Shown: positions 1-10,732, counted from the first letter of the stretch. The stretch is 64,000 nt of DNA from Desulfuromonas sp. (GCA_002869695.1 PKUD01000204.1:1-64000), one strand, 5' to 3'. A program made the numbers and translations. The notes: generated from the letters alone by a model not told the origin.

Positions 1-8
1 TGTTCATA

Positions 9-133
9 TTGGTTCACGAAAAACCAAACCTGCTGCGAAGCGGGGGCGGAAAGCCACGGGTCTTTCCACGCAAACAACAAGATCGCCGAGCTACCGAAGG
101 ACTGATTCTTTCGGGATGCCCGGCTTTTTTATT
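9..133 (+). promoter_or_regulatory. GEMM-I cyclic dinucleotide riboswitch with overlapping terminator
   Basis: By eye the sequence follows the GEMM-I aptamer: AAACC, a first stem capped by a GCGA tetraloop (GNRA), the GGAAAGCC segment matching GCAAAGCC of the Vibrio Vc2 aptamer (conserved A47), a second stem, and the closing GCTACCGAAGG matching GTTACCGATGG. Bases 85-98 of the aptamer can also pair with 110-124 to form a hairpin followed by T6 (125-130), an intrinsic terminator. The two structures exclude each other, so ligand binding should free transcription of the DsrE-like gene at 202 (an ON switch). My alignment puts A at the position of Vc2 G20, a change reported for cyclic AMP-GMP-sensing Geobacter members. 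Class is fairly sure; ligand choice is inference. Confidence 0.8.
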
Positions 134-201
134 GGAGACTCAGAAAGACCCCACGCCTTTTCCAAACCTATGGGGACTAGCCCCGCAAAAGGAGAATTGC
201 C

Positions 202-720
202 ATGATCGCTAACCATAAAAAAACAACTCGCTGTTTCACCTTTCTGTTCTTGGTCGTTGCCTTCGTCACCCAGATGTCTGCCTCGGCCTTTGCTGAGGGC
301 TATGGCAAGGCTCTGAAGGGAGTGAACAACTATGACGCGGTATTTGAGGTGACCCAGGGGAATCCCGAGATTGCCAACATTGTCTTCTGGGCGGTCAGGA
401 ACGCCTACCAGGTTTCCGAGGTCAAGGGTCTGGCTAAGGCACCAAACGTTGCCGTTGTCTTTCATGGCCCTGCAGTGAAGCTGCTCTCTACCGATAAGAC
501 CCCTTTCAACGGAGCCCAGTGGGCTGAGGTGGAGAAGTTCCAGCAGACGCTCAGAGAGATGAAGGCCGATGGGGTGACCTTGGAAATATGCCTCTATGCC
601 GCCAAAGTGATGGGCGTGGACAAGGCCGCGATTCTCCCAGAGATTGACCAGGTGGGGAACGGTTTCGTCTCAGTGATTGGCTACCAGATGCAAGGATATG
701 CGGTTGTGCGCATTCCTTAG
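202..720 (+). CDS. Secreted DsrE-family protein
   Basis: Predicted 172-aa protein with a Sec signal peptide (basic start, hydrophobic residues about 12-25, cleavage near ASAFA/EG). The mature part resembles the DsrE/DsrF-like fold: alternating strand-helix pattern, a VAVVFHGPAVKLL strand-turn-helix near 80-92, and the family's terminal VIGYQMQGYAVVRIP segment. Family members handle sulfur or serve as small periplasmic proteins of unknown role. One cysteine is retained (in the LEICLYAAK stretch, about residue 133), where many family members carry a functional Cys. AAGGAG lies 7 nt before the ATG. It is the first gene behind the riboswitch, so its expression should follow a cyclic dinucleotide. 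Function beyond the family is unknown. Confidence 0.75.
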   Translation: MIANHKKTTRCFTFLFLVVAFVTQMSASAFAEGYGKALKGVNNYDAVFEVTQGNPEIANIVFWAVRNAYQVSEVKGLAKAPNVAVVFHGPAVKLLSTDKTPFNGAQWAEVEKFQQTLREMKADGVTLEICLYAAKVMGVDKAAILPEIDQVGNGFVSVIGYQMQGYAVVRIP

Positions 721-907
721 AGTGAATATCAATAATCCTCTGTTTTGTGTGTTTTCACGTCTTCGATAATAGCACCCCTGGAAAAATGTCGGTTACTATC
801 GGAGCCAGGAGACGCGGGACGAGGAACCGCACAGAGCCATAAACCGTTGAGACTGATGGGAGAGAGTTGATCTGAGGTTCGCTCAGGAGGAGATAGGGGC
901 ACTCGTT

Positions 908-1360
908 ATGTTTGAATTCCTGTCGCTCATGCGAGACTCTTCACGTTTCAGCCGATGGCTGATCTCAGCTTTATTTATCGTCCTGTGCTGCTTAAGCCTC
1001 TCAGAATTTTCTCTCGCAGAAGACCGCTCTCACCTGCTTGATGGTAAAACATTTATTGGCAAGAACGGTGAAAAAGGGCAGAAACTGGCCGAATACGAGG
1101 ATGAAAAAATCATTTTTCAGGACGGCATGTTTACCTCTGTGTCATGTGAACCTTACAATTTCGGCAGTAGCCCATACACAGCGAAGTTCGTCGGAGAAAA
1201 AATTCAATTCGACGCGGTGACCGAGAGCCCAACCCACGGGAAAATCACCTGGCGGGGTATCATTACAAATGATCAGGCTGAGGTAAGCTTTGTCTGGACT
1301 AAACAGCGGTGGTACTGGGGTATCCGGAGAGAATATTGGTTTCGAGGTACCCTCCAATAG
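908..1360 (+). CDS. Secreted hypothetical protein
   Basis: Predicted 150-aa protein, not recognised. Residues about 15-37 form a signal peptide with a likely cut after SLAED or SLA. The remainder (about 113 aa) is rich in short beta-strand-like stretches, with one Cys and a Trp/Tyr-rich C-terminus (KQRWYWGIRREYWF), suggesting a small beta-sandwich or lipocalin-like exported domain; that fold guess is weak. A Shine-Dalgarno-like CAGGAGGAG stands 12-20 nt before the ATG. The following membrane-protein gene begins 56 nt downstream on the same strand, so they may be co-transcribed. The 187 nt before it hold nothing I can name. Confidence 0.6.
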   Translation: MFEFLSLMRDSSRFSRWLISALFIVLCCLSLSEFSLAEDRSHLLDGKTFIGKNGEKGQKLAEYEDEKIIFQDGMFTSVSCEPYNFGSSPYTAKFVGEKIQFDAVTESPTHGKITWRGIITNDQAEVSFVWTKQRWYWGIRREYWFRGTLQ

Positions 1361-1416
1361 GAGCAGACCTTACGAGAAATGATCCAGATTTGCACCTCCG
1401 CACCTGGAGGGACGGA

Positions 1417-2082
1417 ATGGTTGATCAGAGTCAGGGCAGGGACATTCCTTCAAAGAAAAAGCGCTATTTCAGAATGGTCATCGTGCTGTCTGTCATCATT
1501 CTGCTCAACGTGGCCGGGACCTGGCTGGGGCACCTGGTCAACTTTCAGTTGTTTCCCCGCCACGATGCCATGCTTCATTCTTTTCTGATGGTGTCCATTG
1601 TCCTTTATATTTTACTGATGGCGACTCCATTCATGCCCGGAATCGAGGTCGGGCTTGCCGTCATGTTGCTGCTTGGCAGCAAAAGTGCTCTGTTGATCTA
1701 CCTTTGCACACTGGTCGCCTTGTCTGTCAGTTATTTGGTTGGAAAATTTTTCCCCTTGCCCCACGTCCAAAAACTTCTTAAATGGCTCTATATGGAGAGG
1801 GCAAGTGAACTGGTGAGCCAACTTGAGCCTCTTGATCAAACCGCGCGCCTCAGCTTGCTTTATGAAAAAGCACCGACAAAAATTGCGCCATTTCTGCTGA
1901 ATCACCGTTATGCAACGATTGCCGTTGTACTCAACCTGCCCGGGAATGCATTGATCGGTGGCGGTGGCGGCATCGGTTTAGTTGTCGGAATGAGTCAGCT
2001 CATCCCGTTTTACAAGTTCTTTCTTGTGGTTTCTGTTGCTGTTGCACCGGTCCCTCTTTGCCTTTATCTACAAGGGTTATGA
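1417..2082 (+). CDS. Integral membrane protein, TVP38/TMEM64-like architecture
   Basis: Predicted 221 aa. The start at 1417 has GGAGG six bases upstream; an in-frame upstream extension to 1309 would overlap the preceding gene and lacks such a site. About five hydrophobic segments are visible. The pattern PFMPGIEVGLAVMLLLG followed by a polar amphipathic region and then a glycine-rich segment (LPGNALIGGGGGIG, near residue 175-190) resembles the two re-entrant halves of the TVP38/TMEM64/DedA (VTT) membrane family, which move lipids or small molecules. The similarity is by pattern only. It converges with pstS, with about 110 nt between them. Confidence 0.55.
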   Translation: MVDQSQGRDIPSKKKRYFRMVIVLSVIILLNVAGTWLGHLVNFQLFPRHDAMLHSFLMVSIVLYILLMATPFMPGIEVGLAVMLLLGSKSALLIYLCTLVALSVSYLVGKFFPLPHVQKLLKWLYMERASELVSQLEPLDQTARLSLLYEKAPTKIAPFLLNHRYATIAVVLNLPGNALIGGGGGIGLVVGMSQLIPFYKFFLVVSVAVAPVPLCLYLQGL

Positions 2083-2194
2083 CCCCACCCGATGAACCAA
2101 AATTGAGGACATGGGTGGGGCTACACAAGTGAGCAGCTTTTCAGATGAGCCCGGAAGCCATTCATCAATGTTATTAGACGCAAAGCCATAACCA

Positions 2195-3205
2195 TTAGAA
2201 CGGTGCCAGTCCATTCGCTTCCCAGTATCTGCGAATATCGTCTTTCAGTGTCTGCGGCAGAGGAACATAGACCAGCTTGACCGCCATCTCGTCGCCATTA
2301 TCGAACGCCCAGTCATAAAACTTGATTGCGTCACGGTTTGAGTCGACCTTGTCTTTGGCGAGCAGGATAAAAGAGGCACCGGCAATCGGCCATGATTCTT
2401 TTCCCGGAGCATTGACCAGCCACAGATAGTAACCCCTCTCCTGCACCCATTTTGCGCCGCTAGCAGCCGCCTTGAAGCTGGCGAACGAAGCACTGATATA
2501 CTGGCCATCGCGGTTTTGCAGCGTTACGTCAGCCAGCTTGTTCCGCTTGGCGTAGGCAAATTCCACGTAGCCGATGGAGTTTTTCACCCGCTTGACGTAG
2601 TTGGTCACGCCTTCGTTGCCTTTACCGCCGATCCCTACCGGCCAGTTCACAGATTTCCCAACTCCCACTGCATCTTTCCAGCCGGTGCTGACCTGGGCGA
2701 GATAGCTGGTGAAAATTGCCGTGGTCCCCGATCCGTCGGAGCGATGAATAACGGTAATGTCATCCTCCGGAAGCGTCTGTCCCGGGTTCAAGTCGGCAAT
2801 CTCAGGGTCACTCCATTTAGTGATATTGCCGAGAAAAATACGAGCCAGAACATCCCCGGTCAATTTTAACTGGGCACTTTCTACGCCCTGGATGTTAATG
2901 ATCGGCACCACGCCACCGATGATCGCCGGGAATTGTAGCAGCCCTTTTTCGCTGAGTTCCTCAGGTTTGACCGGCGCATCGGAAGCACCGAAATCAACCG
3001 TCCGGTTACTGATCTGACGAACACCGCCGCCCGAACCGATCGACTGATAATTGATTTTTGTTCCGGTGTCCTTCTGATACTGGAATGCCCAGGCGGAATA
3101 GACCGGGAAAGGAAATGACGCGCCTGCACCATTCACCGTTGATGCGGCGAAAGATATGGTCGGACACAGCAACAGAAACAACAGAACGAACAATAGCTTT
3201 TTCAT
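2195..3205 (-). CDS. pstS: Phosphate ABC transporter periplasmic binding protein PstS
   Basis: Predicted 336 aa, usual PstS length. A signal peptide spans residues 1-20 (KKLLFVLLFLLL...ISFAA). Family hallmarks follow: GAGASFPFPVYSAW, the phosphate-contacting SIGSGGG loop, VDFGASDAP, the WSDPEI segment, and HRSDGSGTT near residue 155. It captures inorganic phosphate in the periplasm for the PstCAB importer. GGAGG precedes the ATG by 7-8 nt. No pstC, pstA, pstB or phoU lies next to it here, so it is either an orphan or serves a transporter encoded elsewhere. Confidence 0.93.
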   Translation of the reverse strand: MKKLLFVLLFLLLCPTISFAASTVNGAGASFPFPVYSAWAFQYQKDTGTKINYQSIGSGGGVRQISNRTVDFGASDAPVKPEELSEKGLLQFPAIIGGVVPIINIQGVESAQLKLTGDVLARIFLGNITKWSDPEIADLNPGQTLPEDDITVIHRSDGSGTTAIFTSYLAQVSTGWKDAVGVGKSVNWPVGIGGKGNEGVTNYVKRVKNSIGYVEFAYAKRNKLADVTLQNRDGQYISASFASFKAAASGAKWVQERGYYLWLVNAPGKESWPIAGASFILLAKDKVDSNRDAIKFYDWAFDNGDEMAVKLVYVPLPQTLKDDIRRYWEANGLAPF

Positions 3206-3370
3206 TTTTTTTCCTCCATAGCGAAATGATTTAGCCGGAGGATAAACTTTGGATGTTCCACAGTTATGAAGGAACTGTTAAAGAGATGTAAAATCGACCT
3301 TTGCCAGAATTAAGAACAAGGCGGCGTTTGCTGAAGACCCCTATGGGACCCTGTTATTTTGCAACCCCAA

Positions 3371-3410
3371 AACGACGAAGAGGCCACACAGATGGGGCCT
3401 CTTCGTCGTT
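3371..3410 (-). terminator. Terminator of cysS
   Basis: A perfect 15-bp inverted repeat (3371-3385 with 3396-3410, 10-nt loop) lies 22 nt after the cysS stop; on the minus strand it is followed by a short TTTT. Confidence 0.75.
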
Positions 3411-3431
3411 CAGAAACTCTTCGCCGAACCG

Positions 3432-4877
3432 CTACTTCAACTTCCAGGTGGTCCCTTCCCGTGAATCGAGCAGCATGATGCCACGCACCTCCAGCTCATC
3501 GCGAATCTCGTCGCTCCGGGCGAAGTCCTTGTCCTTACGCGCCTGCAGGCGTTCAGTGATCTGACTTTCGATCTCTTCGACGGTAATCCCGAGACTGCTC
3601 AACCCGGCCAGCTTGAACGTCTCCAGCCAGCTGTGCGGATCGGAGCCGAACAGGCCGATGACCTCGCCGAGCTTGAGCACTGTCCGGTGCAGGTCGCGCA
3701 CATTTGCGACCAGGTCAGCCTTTTTGCGGAACTTCTTCTCACCGATCAGGCGGTTCATGGTACGCGCCCCCTCGAACAGGTGGCCGATGGCCAGGGCAGT
3801 GTTGAAGTCGTCGTCCATCGCTTCACGGAACTTGGCTTCCAGCTGCGCTCCTAGCTCGGATGCGACGTCATTTTCCGGACAGCCTTCCACCGCCTCGGCG
3901 GCAGCCTGCAGAGCTTCGTAGAAACGGCTCAGTCCGGAGGCTGCGTCTTCGAGGTTGCCGTCAGAGAAATCGATGGGCGAACGGTAGTGGGCGGTGAGGA
4001 TGAAGAAACGCACCACTTCGGGATCAAACGTGTTGACGATGTCGCGGATAGTAAAGAAGTTGCCCAGCGATTTGCTCATCTTCTCCTGGTTGACGTTGAC
4101 GAAGCCATTGTGCACCCAGTATTTGGCGAACGGCTTTTCGTTGGCGGCTTCCGACTGGGCGATTTCGTTCTCGTGATGAGGGAAGATCAGGTCGCGGCCG
4201 CCACCGTGAATGTCAAAGCTGTCACCGAGCAGCGAGGAACTCATCGCCGAACACTCGATGTGCCATCCAGGCCGGCCCGGACCCCAGGGAGACTCCCAGC
4301 TCGGTTCCCCCGGCTTGGCCGCTTTCCAGAGGGCGAAGTCCATCGGGTTCTCCTTCTGCTCACCGGGAGCAATGCGCGCACCCGCCTGCATCTCTTCCAT
4401 GTTGCGTTTGGAGAGCTTCAGATAATCGTTGAATTTGTCGACCCGGTAGTAGACGTCACCGCCTGAGGCGTAGGCCATCCCCTTGTCGATCAGAATGTTG
4501 CAGATAACGATGATCTCGTCGATATATTCGGTGGCACGCGGTTCGTAGGTCGGCTTGGCAAGCCCCAGAGTTTCCATATCCTCATCGAAGGCGCGGATGA
4601 ACTCCTCGGCCAGCTCCTTGCTGTCGATTCCCCGTTCATTGGCGCGGTTGATGATTTTATCATCGACGTCGGTATAGTTCCGCACGTAAGTTACATCATA
4701 ACCGGCAAAATGCAGATAGCGGAAGATGATGTCGAAGACGATGTTGGCCCGGGCGTGACCGATGTGGCAGTAATCATAGACCGTCACCCCGCAGACATAC
4801 ATGCCGACCTTGCCGGGGACCAGTGGCTGGAACTCTTCCTTCTTGCCGCTGAGGGTATTGTAGATGCGCAGACTCAT
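3432..4877 (-). CDS. cysS: Cysteine--tRNA ligase
   Basis: Predicted 481 aa, normal for class I CysRS. Charges tRNA-Cys with cysteine in the cytoplasm. The HIGH signature is at residues 38-41, KMSKS at 266-270, and zinc-site residues C29, C209 and the HHE motif near 234-236 are present. The C-terminal DALR-type anticodon-binding part is complete. The start follows glnS by 12 nt, so both are read from one message that probably begins at carD. A strong hairpin terminator lies directly downstream. Confidence 0.97.
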   Translation of the reverse strand: MSLRIYNTLSGKKEEFQPLVPGKVGMYVCGVTVYDYCHIGHARANIVFDIIFRYLHFAGYDVTYVRNYTDVDDKIINRANERGIDSKELAEEFIRAFDEDMETLGLAKPTYEPRATEYIDEIIVICNILIDKGMAYASGGDVYYRVDKFNDYLKLSKRNMEEMQAGARIAPGEQKENPMDFALWKAAKPGEPSWESPWGPGRPGWHIECSAMSSSLLGDSFDIHGGGRDLIFPHHENEIAQSEAANEKPFAKYWVHNGFVNVNQEKMSKSLGNFFTIRDIVNTFDPEVVRFFILTAHYRSPIDFSDGNLEDAASGLSRFYEALQAAAEAVEGCPENDVASELGAQLEAKFREAMDDDFNTALAIGHLFEGARTMNRLIGEKKFRKKADLVANVRDLHRTVLKLGEVIGLFGSDPHSWLETFKLAGLSSLGITVEEIESQITERLQARKDKDFARSDEIRDELEVRGIMLLDSREGTTWKLK

Positions 4878-4889
4878 ATATTCACTCCA

Positions 4890-6560
<1,671 letters not shown>

Positions 6561-6592
6561 TCTCTACCTGCGTAAAAGGGTCCTCACCGGAC

Positions 6593-7069
6593 CTATATTT
6601 TCTCCATCAAAACCACCGCATGGGCGGCAATCCCTTCGCCCCGCCCGGCAAAACCGAGCTGTTCCGTGGTGGTCGCCTTAATATTGACCCGGCCGGCGGG
6701 GACCTGGCAGTCGGCGGCAATATTGCTTGCCATGGCGTCGATATGGCGCACAAGTTTCGGTCGCTGGCAAATAATCGTGGCATCCAGATTGCCGATCTGA
6801 TACGCGCTCTGCCGGGCCTGGCTGATCACGTTGCGCAGCAGTTTGCGGCTATCGATGCCGGCATAGGCGGGATCGCTGTCCGGAAAATGCCGGCCGATAT
6901 CCCCCATGCCGAGCGCGCCGAGAATGGCATCGCTGATCGCATGGAGCAAAACGTCGGCATCAGAGTGCCCCAGAAGGCCAAGATGATAATCGATTTCTAC
7001 TCCGCCGAGAATAAGTTTGCGTCCCTCAACCAGACGGTGGACATCGTAACCATGGCCGATACGCATCAT
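6593..7069 (-). CDS. ispF: 2-C-methyl-D-erythritol 2,4-cyclodiphosphate synthase
   Basis: Predicted 158 aa, full length. Catalyses cyclisation of CDP-methylerythritol phosphate in the MEP isoprenoid pathway. The metal-binding D9-x-H11 of GHGYDVH and H43 of the LLHAISDA helix are present, as is the [14 protein letters not shown] segment that lines the CDP site. Its start overlaps the ispD stop by 4 nt, indicating translational coupling with the enzyme two steps earlier in the pathway. Confidence 0.97.
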   Translation of the reverse strand: MMRIGHGYDVHRLVEGRKLILGGVEIDYHLGLLGHSDADVLLHAISDAILGALGMGDIGRHFPDSDPAYAGIDSRKLLRNVISQARQSAYQIGNLDATIICQRPKLVRHIDAMASNIAADCQVPAGRVNIKATTTEQLGFAGRGEGIAAHAVVLMEKI

Positions 7070-7776
7070 TGTTCCGTCTCCCGTTCTTTGAGCAGGGCCT
7101 CGGCAATCAACAGGTCTTCAGGGGTGGTTACCTTGAGGTTGCGGTAGTTGCCCTCCACCATCAGAACCGGCTCGCCGAGCCGGGTGACCAGCGAAGCGTC
7201 ATCGGTGCCGCGAAACCTCGCCCGATCCGCCTCTTCATAAGCCCGTAAGATCAGGTCAAAACGAAACGCCTGAGGGGTCTGGGCCTGCCAGAGGCGCTGT
7301 CGGTCCGGAGAGCCACTGATCCACCCCTGATCAACGAACTTGATGGTGTCCTTGACCGGGACACCGACCACGCAACCACCATGTTCCCAGGCAGCAGCAA
7401 CAATGCCGGGAAGCGATGTCGCATCAAACAGCGGACGCACCCCATCGTGAATCAGGACCACCGTCTTCCAGGTTGCGCCATCTTTCTGTAGCGCACGCAA
7501 CCCGTTCAGGACCGAGTCCTGCCGCTCGGGCCCACCGGCAACAAGTCGGCGCACCTTGCTGAAATGGAAACGGTCTATGACCTGTGTCTGGCAATAGGAG
7601 ATATCATCTTCTGGGAGAATCGGGTAAATGCTGTCGATGGAGGGATGTCTGTCGAACAGTGCTAGGGTGTGAGCCAGAATCGGGCGGCCCGCCAGATCGA
7701 GATACTGCTTATGGATCGAAGCGCCCATTCGGCGCCCGATCCCGGCCGCAGGGACCAGAACCGTAGCGTTCATCAT
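7066..7776 (-). CDS. ispD: 2-C-methyl-D-erythritol 4-phosphate cytidylyltransferase
   Basis: Predicted 236 aa from the ATG at 7776. Transfers CMP to methylerythritol phosphate in the MEP pathway. The nucleotide-binding N-terminus reads [13 protein letters not shown] followed by HKQYL, and later [10 protein letters not shown] and the [11 protein letters not shown] and [10 protein letters not shown] segments mark the family. A longer reading from a TTG at 7827 would add 17 atypical residues across a hairpin and is not favoured. No good Shine-Dalgarno is visible before 7776, so the start is the least certain part. Confidence 0.93.
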   Translation of the reverse strand: MMNATVLVPAAGIGRRMGASIHKQYLDLAGRPILAHTLALFDRHPSIDSIYPILPEDDISYCQTQVIDRFHFSKVRRLVAGGPERQDSVLNGLRALQKDGATWKTVVLIHDGVRPLFDATSLPGIVAAAWEHGGCVVGVPVKDTIKFVDQGWISGSPDRQRLWQAQTPQAFRFDLILRAYEEADRARFRGTDDASLVTRLGEPVLMVEGNYRNLKVTTPEDLLIAEALLKERETEQ

Positions 7777-7786
7777 AATGCCGGGA

Positions 7787-7811
7787 AAAAGAAGAAGGGG
7801 CCTGCAGCCCC
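7787..7811 (-). terminator. Weak hairpin with pyrimidine tract between carD and ispD
   Basis: On the minus strand GGGGC-TGCAG-GCCCC (7811-7797) is followed by TTCTTCTTTTT. A 5-bp stem is short, so it may cause only partial termination after carD and set ispD expression lower. Confidence 0.4.
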
Positions 7812-7873
7812 TGAGTTCCTGTCGCAAAAAGAAAACCAGGCATGATCACCCGGTTTAAAGATATCGCAGTCCA

Positions 7874-8353
7874 TCAATGGAAAATGTCTTCAACCCGGGC
7901 CGCCACCATATCTTCCTTGGCTCCCTCGGCCAGAGCCACTTCCGTCACCAGCAGTCGACGGGCCTGGTCAAGCACTTTCTTCTCCCCGTAGGAGAGTTCT
8001 TTTTCCGTCCGGATCTGGTAGAGTTCGCGCAAGACATCTGCGACCTCCAGCAGGTCACCGGTCTTCAATTTGTCGTTGTATTCCCGCTGCCGGCGGCTCC
8101 ATGAAGCAATTTTTCCATTTTCGGAGGGCGTTCCCAGAACGTCAAAAACGGAAGAGATCCGCTCCTGAGCGATCAACTGGCGCATACCGACCTGAGACGC
8201 ATTGGTGACCGGCACCATGATGGTCATGTCGCTGTCGACGATTCGCAGTACATAAAAATTCTGGGTATGTCCGGAGAACTCCCGGGATTCGATCTTCTCG
8301 ATCACCCCGACACCCTGTGTCGGATAAACCGCCATATCACCTTTTTTAAACAA
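7874..8353 (-). CDS. CarD-family RNA polymerase-binding transcription regulator
   Basis: Predicted 159 aa. The N-terminal part (FKKGDMAVYPTQGVGVIEKIESREFSG...) is the CarD/CdnL/TRCF Tudor-like domain that binds the RNA polymerase beta subunit; the C-terminal half is helical with the RQREYNDKLKTGDL region typical of CdnL, which stabilises open complexes at rRNA and other promoters. The start is a TTG with AAAGGAGT about 7 nt upstream; no nearby ATG has a better site. It heads the ispD-ispF-glnS-cysS group. Position next to ispD is common in bacteria. Confidence 0.93.
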   Translation of the reverse strand: MFKKGDMAVYPTQGVGVIEKIESREFSGHTQNFYVLRIVDSDMTIMVPVTNASQVGMRQLIAQERISSVFDVLGTPSENGKIASWSRRQREYNDKLKTGDLLEVADVLRELYQIRTEKELSYGEKKVLDQARRLLVTEVALAEGAKEDMVAARVEDIFH

Positions 8354-8530
8354 AATTTCACTCCTTTATGCTGAGCTTTTTAGAGTATCACAAACGCCCC
8401 TCCGCGTCAACGAGTTGGTCCGGTTTTGCCCTCACCGGCTGCGCAAAAAATGCTTTTTAATAGCGAGGTTATCTTTCCTATGCTAAGGTTTGCCGCAGAC
8501 AACAACCTGCCAGCCATCGATATTCTGACC

Positions 8531-9415
8531 ATGAAAACGTTTCTTTCGACTGTCTTCTTCCTGCTCGCCCTGGCTCTGCCCTGGTCCGCTCATGCGCAGC
8601 AGGACAGTCCGCTTTCTTTTGCCGACAGCCTTGCGGCCGAGGGCGATCACTACCGGGCGATTACTGAATACAAGCGCTTCCTGCATAATTATCCACAGTC
8701 CCCGGACAGCAACCGTGCCCGTCTCTCGATCGCTCGCAGCCTCATCGCCGGCAAACGCTGGCTGCAGGCAGACCTGGTCCTGCAGGCGCTGATCGAAACC
8801 AGCCCCGACAGTCGGGAGGCGGAGGCCGCACGGCGCGACTATGCGGACATTGCCTTTGAGCGTAACGACTACAGTCTGGCTCGCGAGCGCTACCTGTCCC
8901 TGGCAAAATCCACCGAAGATCGCGCCACTTTAGACCATGCCCATTACCGGATTGGCTGGACCCTACTGGAAGAACACCAGGTTGAGCAGGCCGGCCTAAG
9001 CTTTGCCAGGCTGTCTCCGGAACGCGCCGAACAACTTGCTGCGGCGCTAGAGGACTATCAGCAACTGCCAAAGAAATCCCCCTTTCTGGCAGGTTTTCTG
9101 TCTGCGATCCTGCCCGGGGCCGGGCAGGCCTACACCGAACGATACAAACAGGCGGCCCTGGCATTTTGCCTTAATGCAGCGTTCATCTACGGGGCGATTG
9201 AAGCCTTTGAGAACGACAACTACGCGGTCGGCGGCATTCTGCTGTTCTTTGAGAGTGGCTGGTATACTGGCAATATCTATAATGCCGTCAACAATGCCCA
9301 CAAATTCAACCAGCGACAGCAGGCCAAGTACAAGGGTGAGATGCGCCAACACTTCGGTCTGCAGCTCGGCTGGCAGGGAGACCGGCCGTTCCTTCTGGCC
9401 CGGCTCCGCTTCTGA
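8531..9415 (+). CDS. Secreted TPR protein with C-terminal membrane segment
   Basis: Predicted 294 aa from the ATG at 8531, which opens a clear signal peptide (KTFLSTVFFLLALALPWSAHA). An upstream extension to 8426 is possible but would bury that signal. After it come at least three TPR-like units (AEGDHYRAITEYKRFLHNYP..., about residues 30-150), then a region LAGFLSAILPGAGQAYTERYKQAALAFCLN, which resembles the P-G-x-GQ-Y motif of small membrane-domain proteins, with one or two hydrophobic helices. Probably an inner-membrane-anchored periplasmic protein. Function unknown. The panE remnant follows after 25 nt. Confidence 0.7.
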   Translation: MKTFLSTVFFLLALALPWSAHAQQDSPLSFADSLAAEGDHYRAITEYKRFLHNYPQSPDSNRARLSIARSLIAGKRWLQADLVLQALIETSPDSREAEAARRDYADIAFERNDYSLARERYLSLAKSTEDRATLDHAHYRIGWTLLEEHQVEQAGLSFARLSPERAEQLAAALEDYQQLPKKSPFLAGFLSAILPGAGQAYTERYKQAALAFCLNAAFIYGAIEAFENDNYAVGGILLFFESGWYTGNIYNAVNNAHKFNQRQQAKYKGEMRQHFGLQLGWQGDRPFLLARLRF

Positions 9416-9440
9416 GTCGAAACGAGACAAGGAGCAATAG

Positions 9441-9662
9441 ATGCTGCACATAGGAGTCTTTGGCGCTGGCGCCCTCGGCCATTACTACGGAGCGATGCTT
9501 CAGCGTGCGGGACATAAGGTCTCCTTTCCGCTGCGTAGAGACTTCCATTCCATTCACGACGAATTTCACCTGCCGCGGGCAACAGATCAGGGCCTCGCCT
9601 TGCCACGCACGGAAAAGCTCTACTCCCTGCTTGACCTGGGGGAGGAGGAGCAGACCAGCTGA
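9441..9662 (+). pseudogene. Truncated 2-dehydropantoate 2-reductase remnant (panE-like)
   Basis: Encodes 73 aa beginning HIGVFGAGALGHYYGAML, the N-terminal NADP-binding glycine loop of ketopantoate reductase (PanE/ApbA), followed by HKVSFPLRRDFHSI and DEFHLP, which look like two family segments joined with about 12 residues lost between them. Full-length PanE is about 300 aa; here similarity ends near residue 47 and the rest (LYSLLDLGEEEQTS) is unrelated. A good ribosome site (AAGGAG) remains. The stop overlaps the next ATG (TGATG). I infer a decayed gene; a short retained peptide cannot be excluded. Confidence 0.75.
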
Positions 9663-10732
9663 TGGGTCGCCAGGTCCGGACCCATAGAGATCCTCCTGCC
9701 AAGCCGTCCCTGACTCAGCGACGCGTCGCACTGACTGCCACCTTCCTGCTGCTTTTCCACCTCACCGGGGACCTGCCGGTCCATGCCGGACAAATCAGTG
9801 CCGCAACTGACAGCACCGTTGAAAAACCTTCTGACCCGGAACTTAAGCTTCCGGGAGTCACCGGCGCCAACGTGACCCATTCCTTTTTATCGACCAGAGT
9901 CGAAAATCTTGCCCGCAAGATTGACAGTTTTTTCGGCGAGGACAGTATTTATGAAGAATCCAGCGGGACCTACCTGCAGACTCGCGGCAGTGTTATCTAC
10001 CTGCGGGGCGGGAAATTCGACTTTGATGGCAAGTTCAGAGCAAAAATCGACCTGCCACAGTTGACCGAAAAGTTTAACCTGGTGATCGAAAGCAGCGATA
10101 AAAAAGATACCGGTGAGGAGTTCAGTCGGATCACAACAGGGACAAAACCAGTTGACGAAATTGCAGATGCCGAGGTTGCGGCCACCCTGCAATTTATCAT
10201 CAAAGAGAAGCGGAAATGGAACTTGAGCATCCGCCCCGGGCTGAAATTTTCCGACCCGATCGAGTCCTTTGTCAAGCTGCGCTTCCGACGAACCCAGCCG
10301 CTCGGCAAGACCTGGCTCTCACGCGGGACGGTTGAAGTCGGATTTTTCAGTCGGCAGGGCTGGGAAAATGAATGGGAACTTGATCTTGAACGAGGTTTCG
10401 GCGAGGACTACTTCTTCCGTTCAACCTCCTCAGTTCTCTGGCGCGAGGAGTTTCCGGGCAATCAGTTTCTTGGGCAAAGGCTTCTGCTGACCCATATACT
10501 GGATCGGCGGCAATCGCTGGCTTTTGAGGTAGGGACCAGTGCCGAAACCCGTCCTAACCTGAGGGATCTGTCCTATTTCAGTAGTCTGCGCTATCGTCGC
10601 GACATCCACCGCGGCTGGTTGTTTCTGGAGCTTAAACCGCAGCTGCTCTTTGCCAGGGAGAATTCCTATCGCGCAGATCCGGCGCTGGTGCTGACCCTGG
10701 AAGCCCTGTTCGGCGCCAGGTATCTTGATTAA
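9662..10732 (+). CDS. Outer-membrane beta-barrel hypothetical protein
   Basis: Predicted 356 aa. A long basic N-region precedes a hydrophobic signal core (about 25-36, ending VHAG). After residue about 90 the chain is a run of alternating amphipathic strands (for example KFRAKIDLPQ, KWNLSIRPGLKF, SFVKLRFRRTQ, GTVEVGFFSRQ, LAFEVGTSAETR) ending in a hydrophobic/aromatic strand, the look of an outer-membrane barrel. No family is recognised with certainty. The start ATG overlaps the stop of the panE remnant, so it may be translated by coupling to it. Confidence 0.65.
   Translation: MGRQVRTHRDPPAKPSLTQRRVALTATFLLLFHLTGDLPVHAGQISAATDSTVEKPSDPELKLPGVTGANVTHSFLSTRVENLARKIDSFFGEDSIYEESSGTYLQTRGSVIYLRGGKFDFDGKFRAKIDLPQLTEKFNLVIESSDKKDTGEEFSRITTGTKPVDEIADAEVAATLQFIIKEKRKWNLSIRPGLKFSDPIESFVKLRFRRTQPLGKTWLSRGTVEVGFFSRQGWENEWELDLERGFGEDYFFRSTSSVLWREEFPGNQFLGQRLLLTHILDRRQSLAFEVGTSAETRPNLRDLSYFSSLRYRRDIHRGWLFLELKPQLLFARENSYRADPALVLTLEALFGARYLD

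Noticed and set aside
3275-3292. Pho-box-like CTGTTAA-N4-ATGTAAA upstream of pstS
   Set aside because: The 11-bp repeat spacing fits, but the orientation is opposite to pstS and the second half-site is poor.
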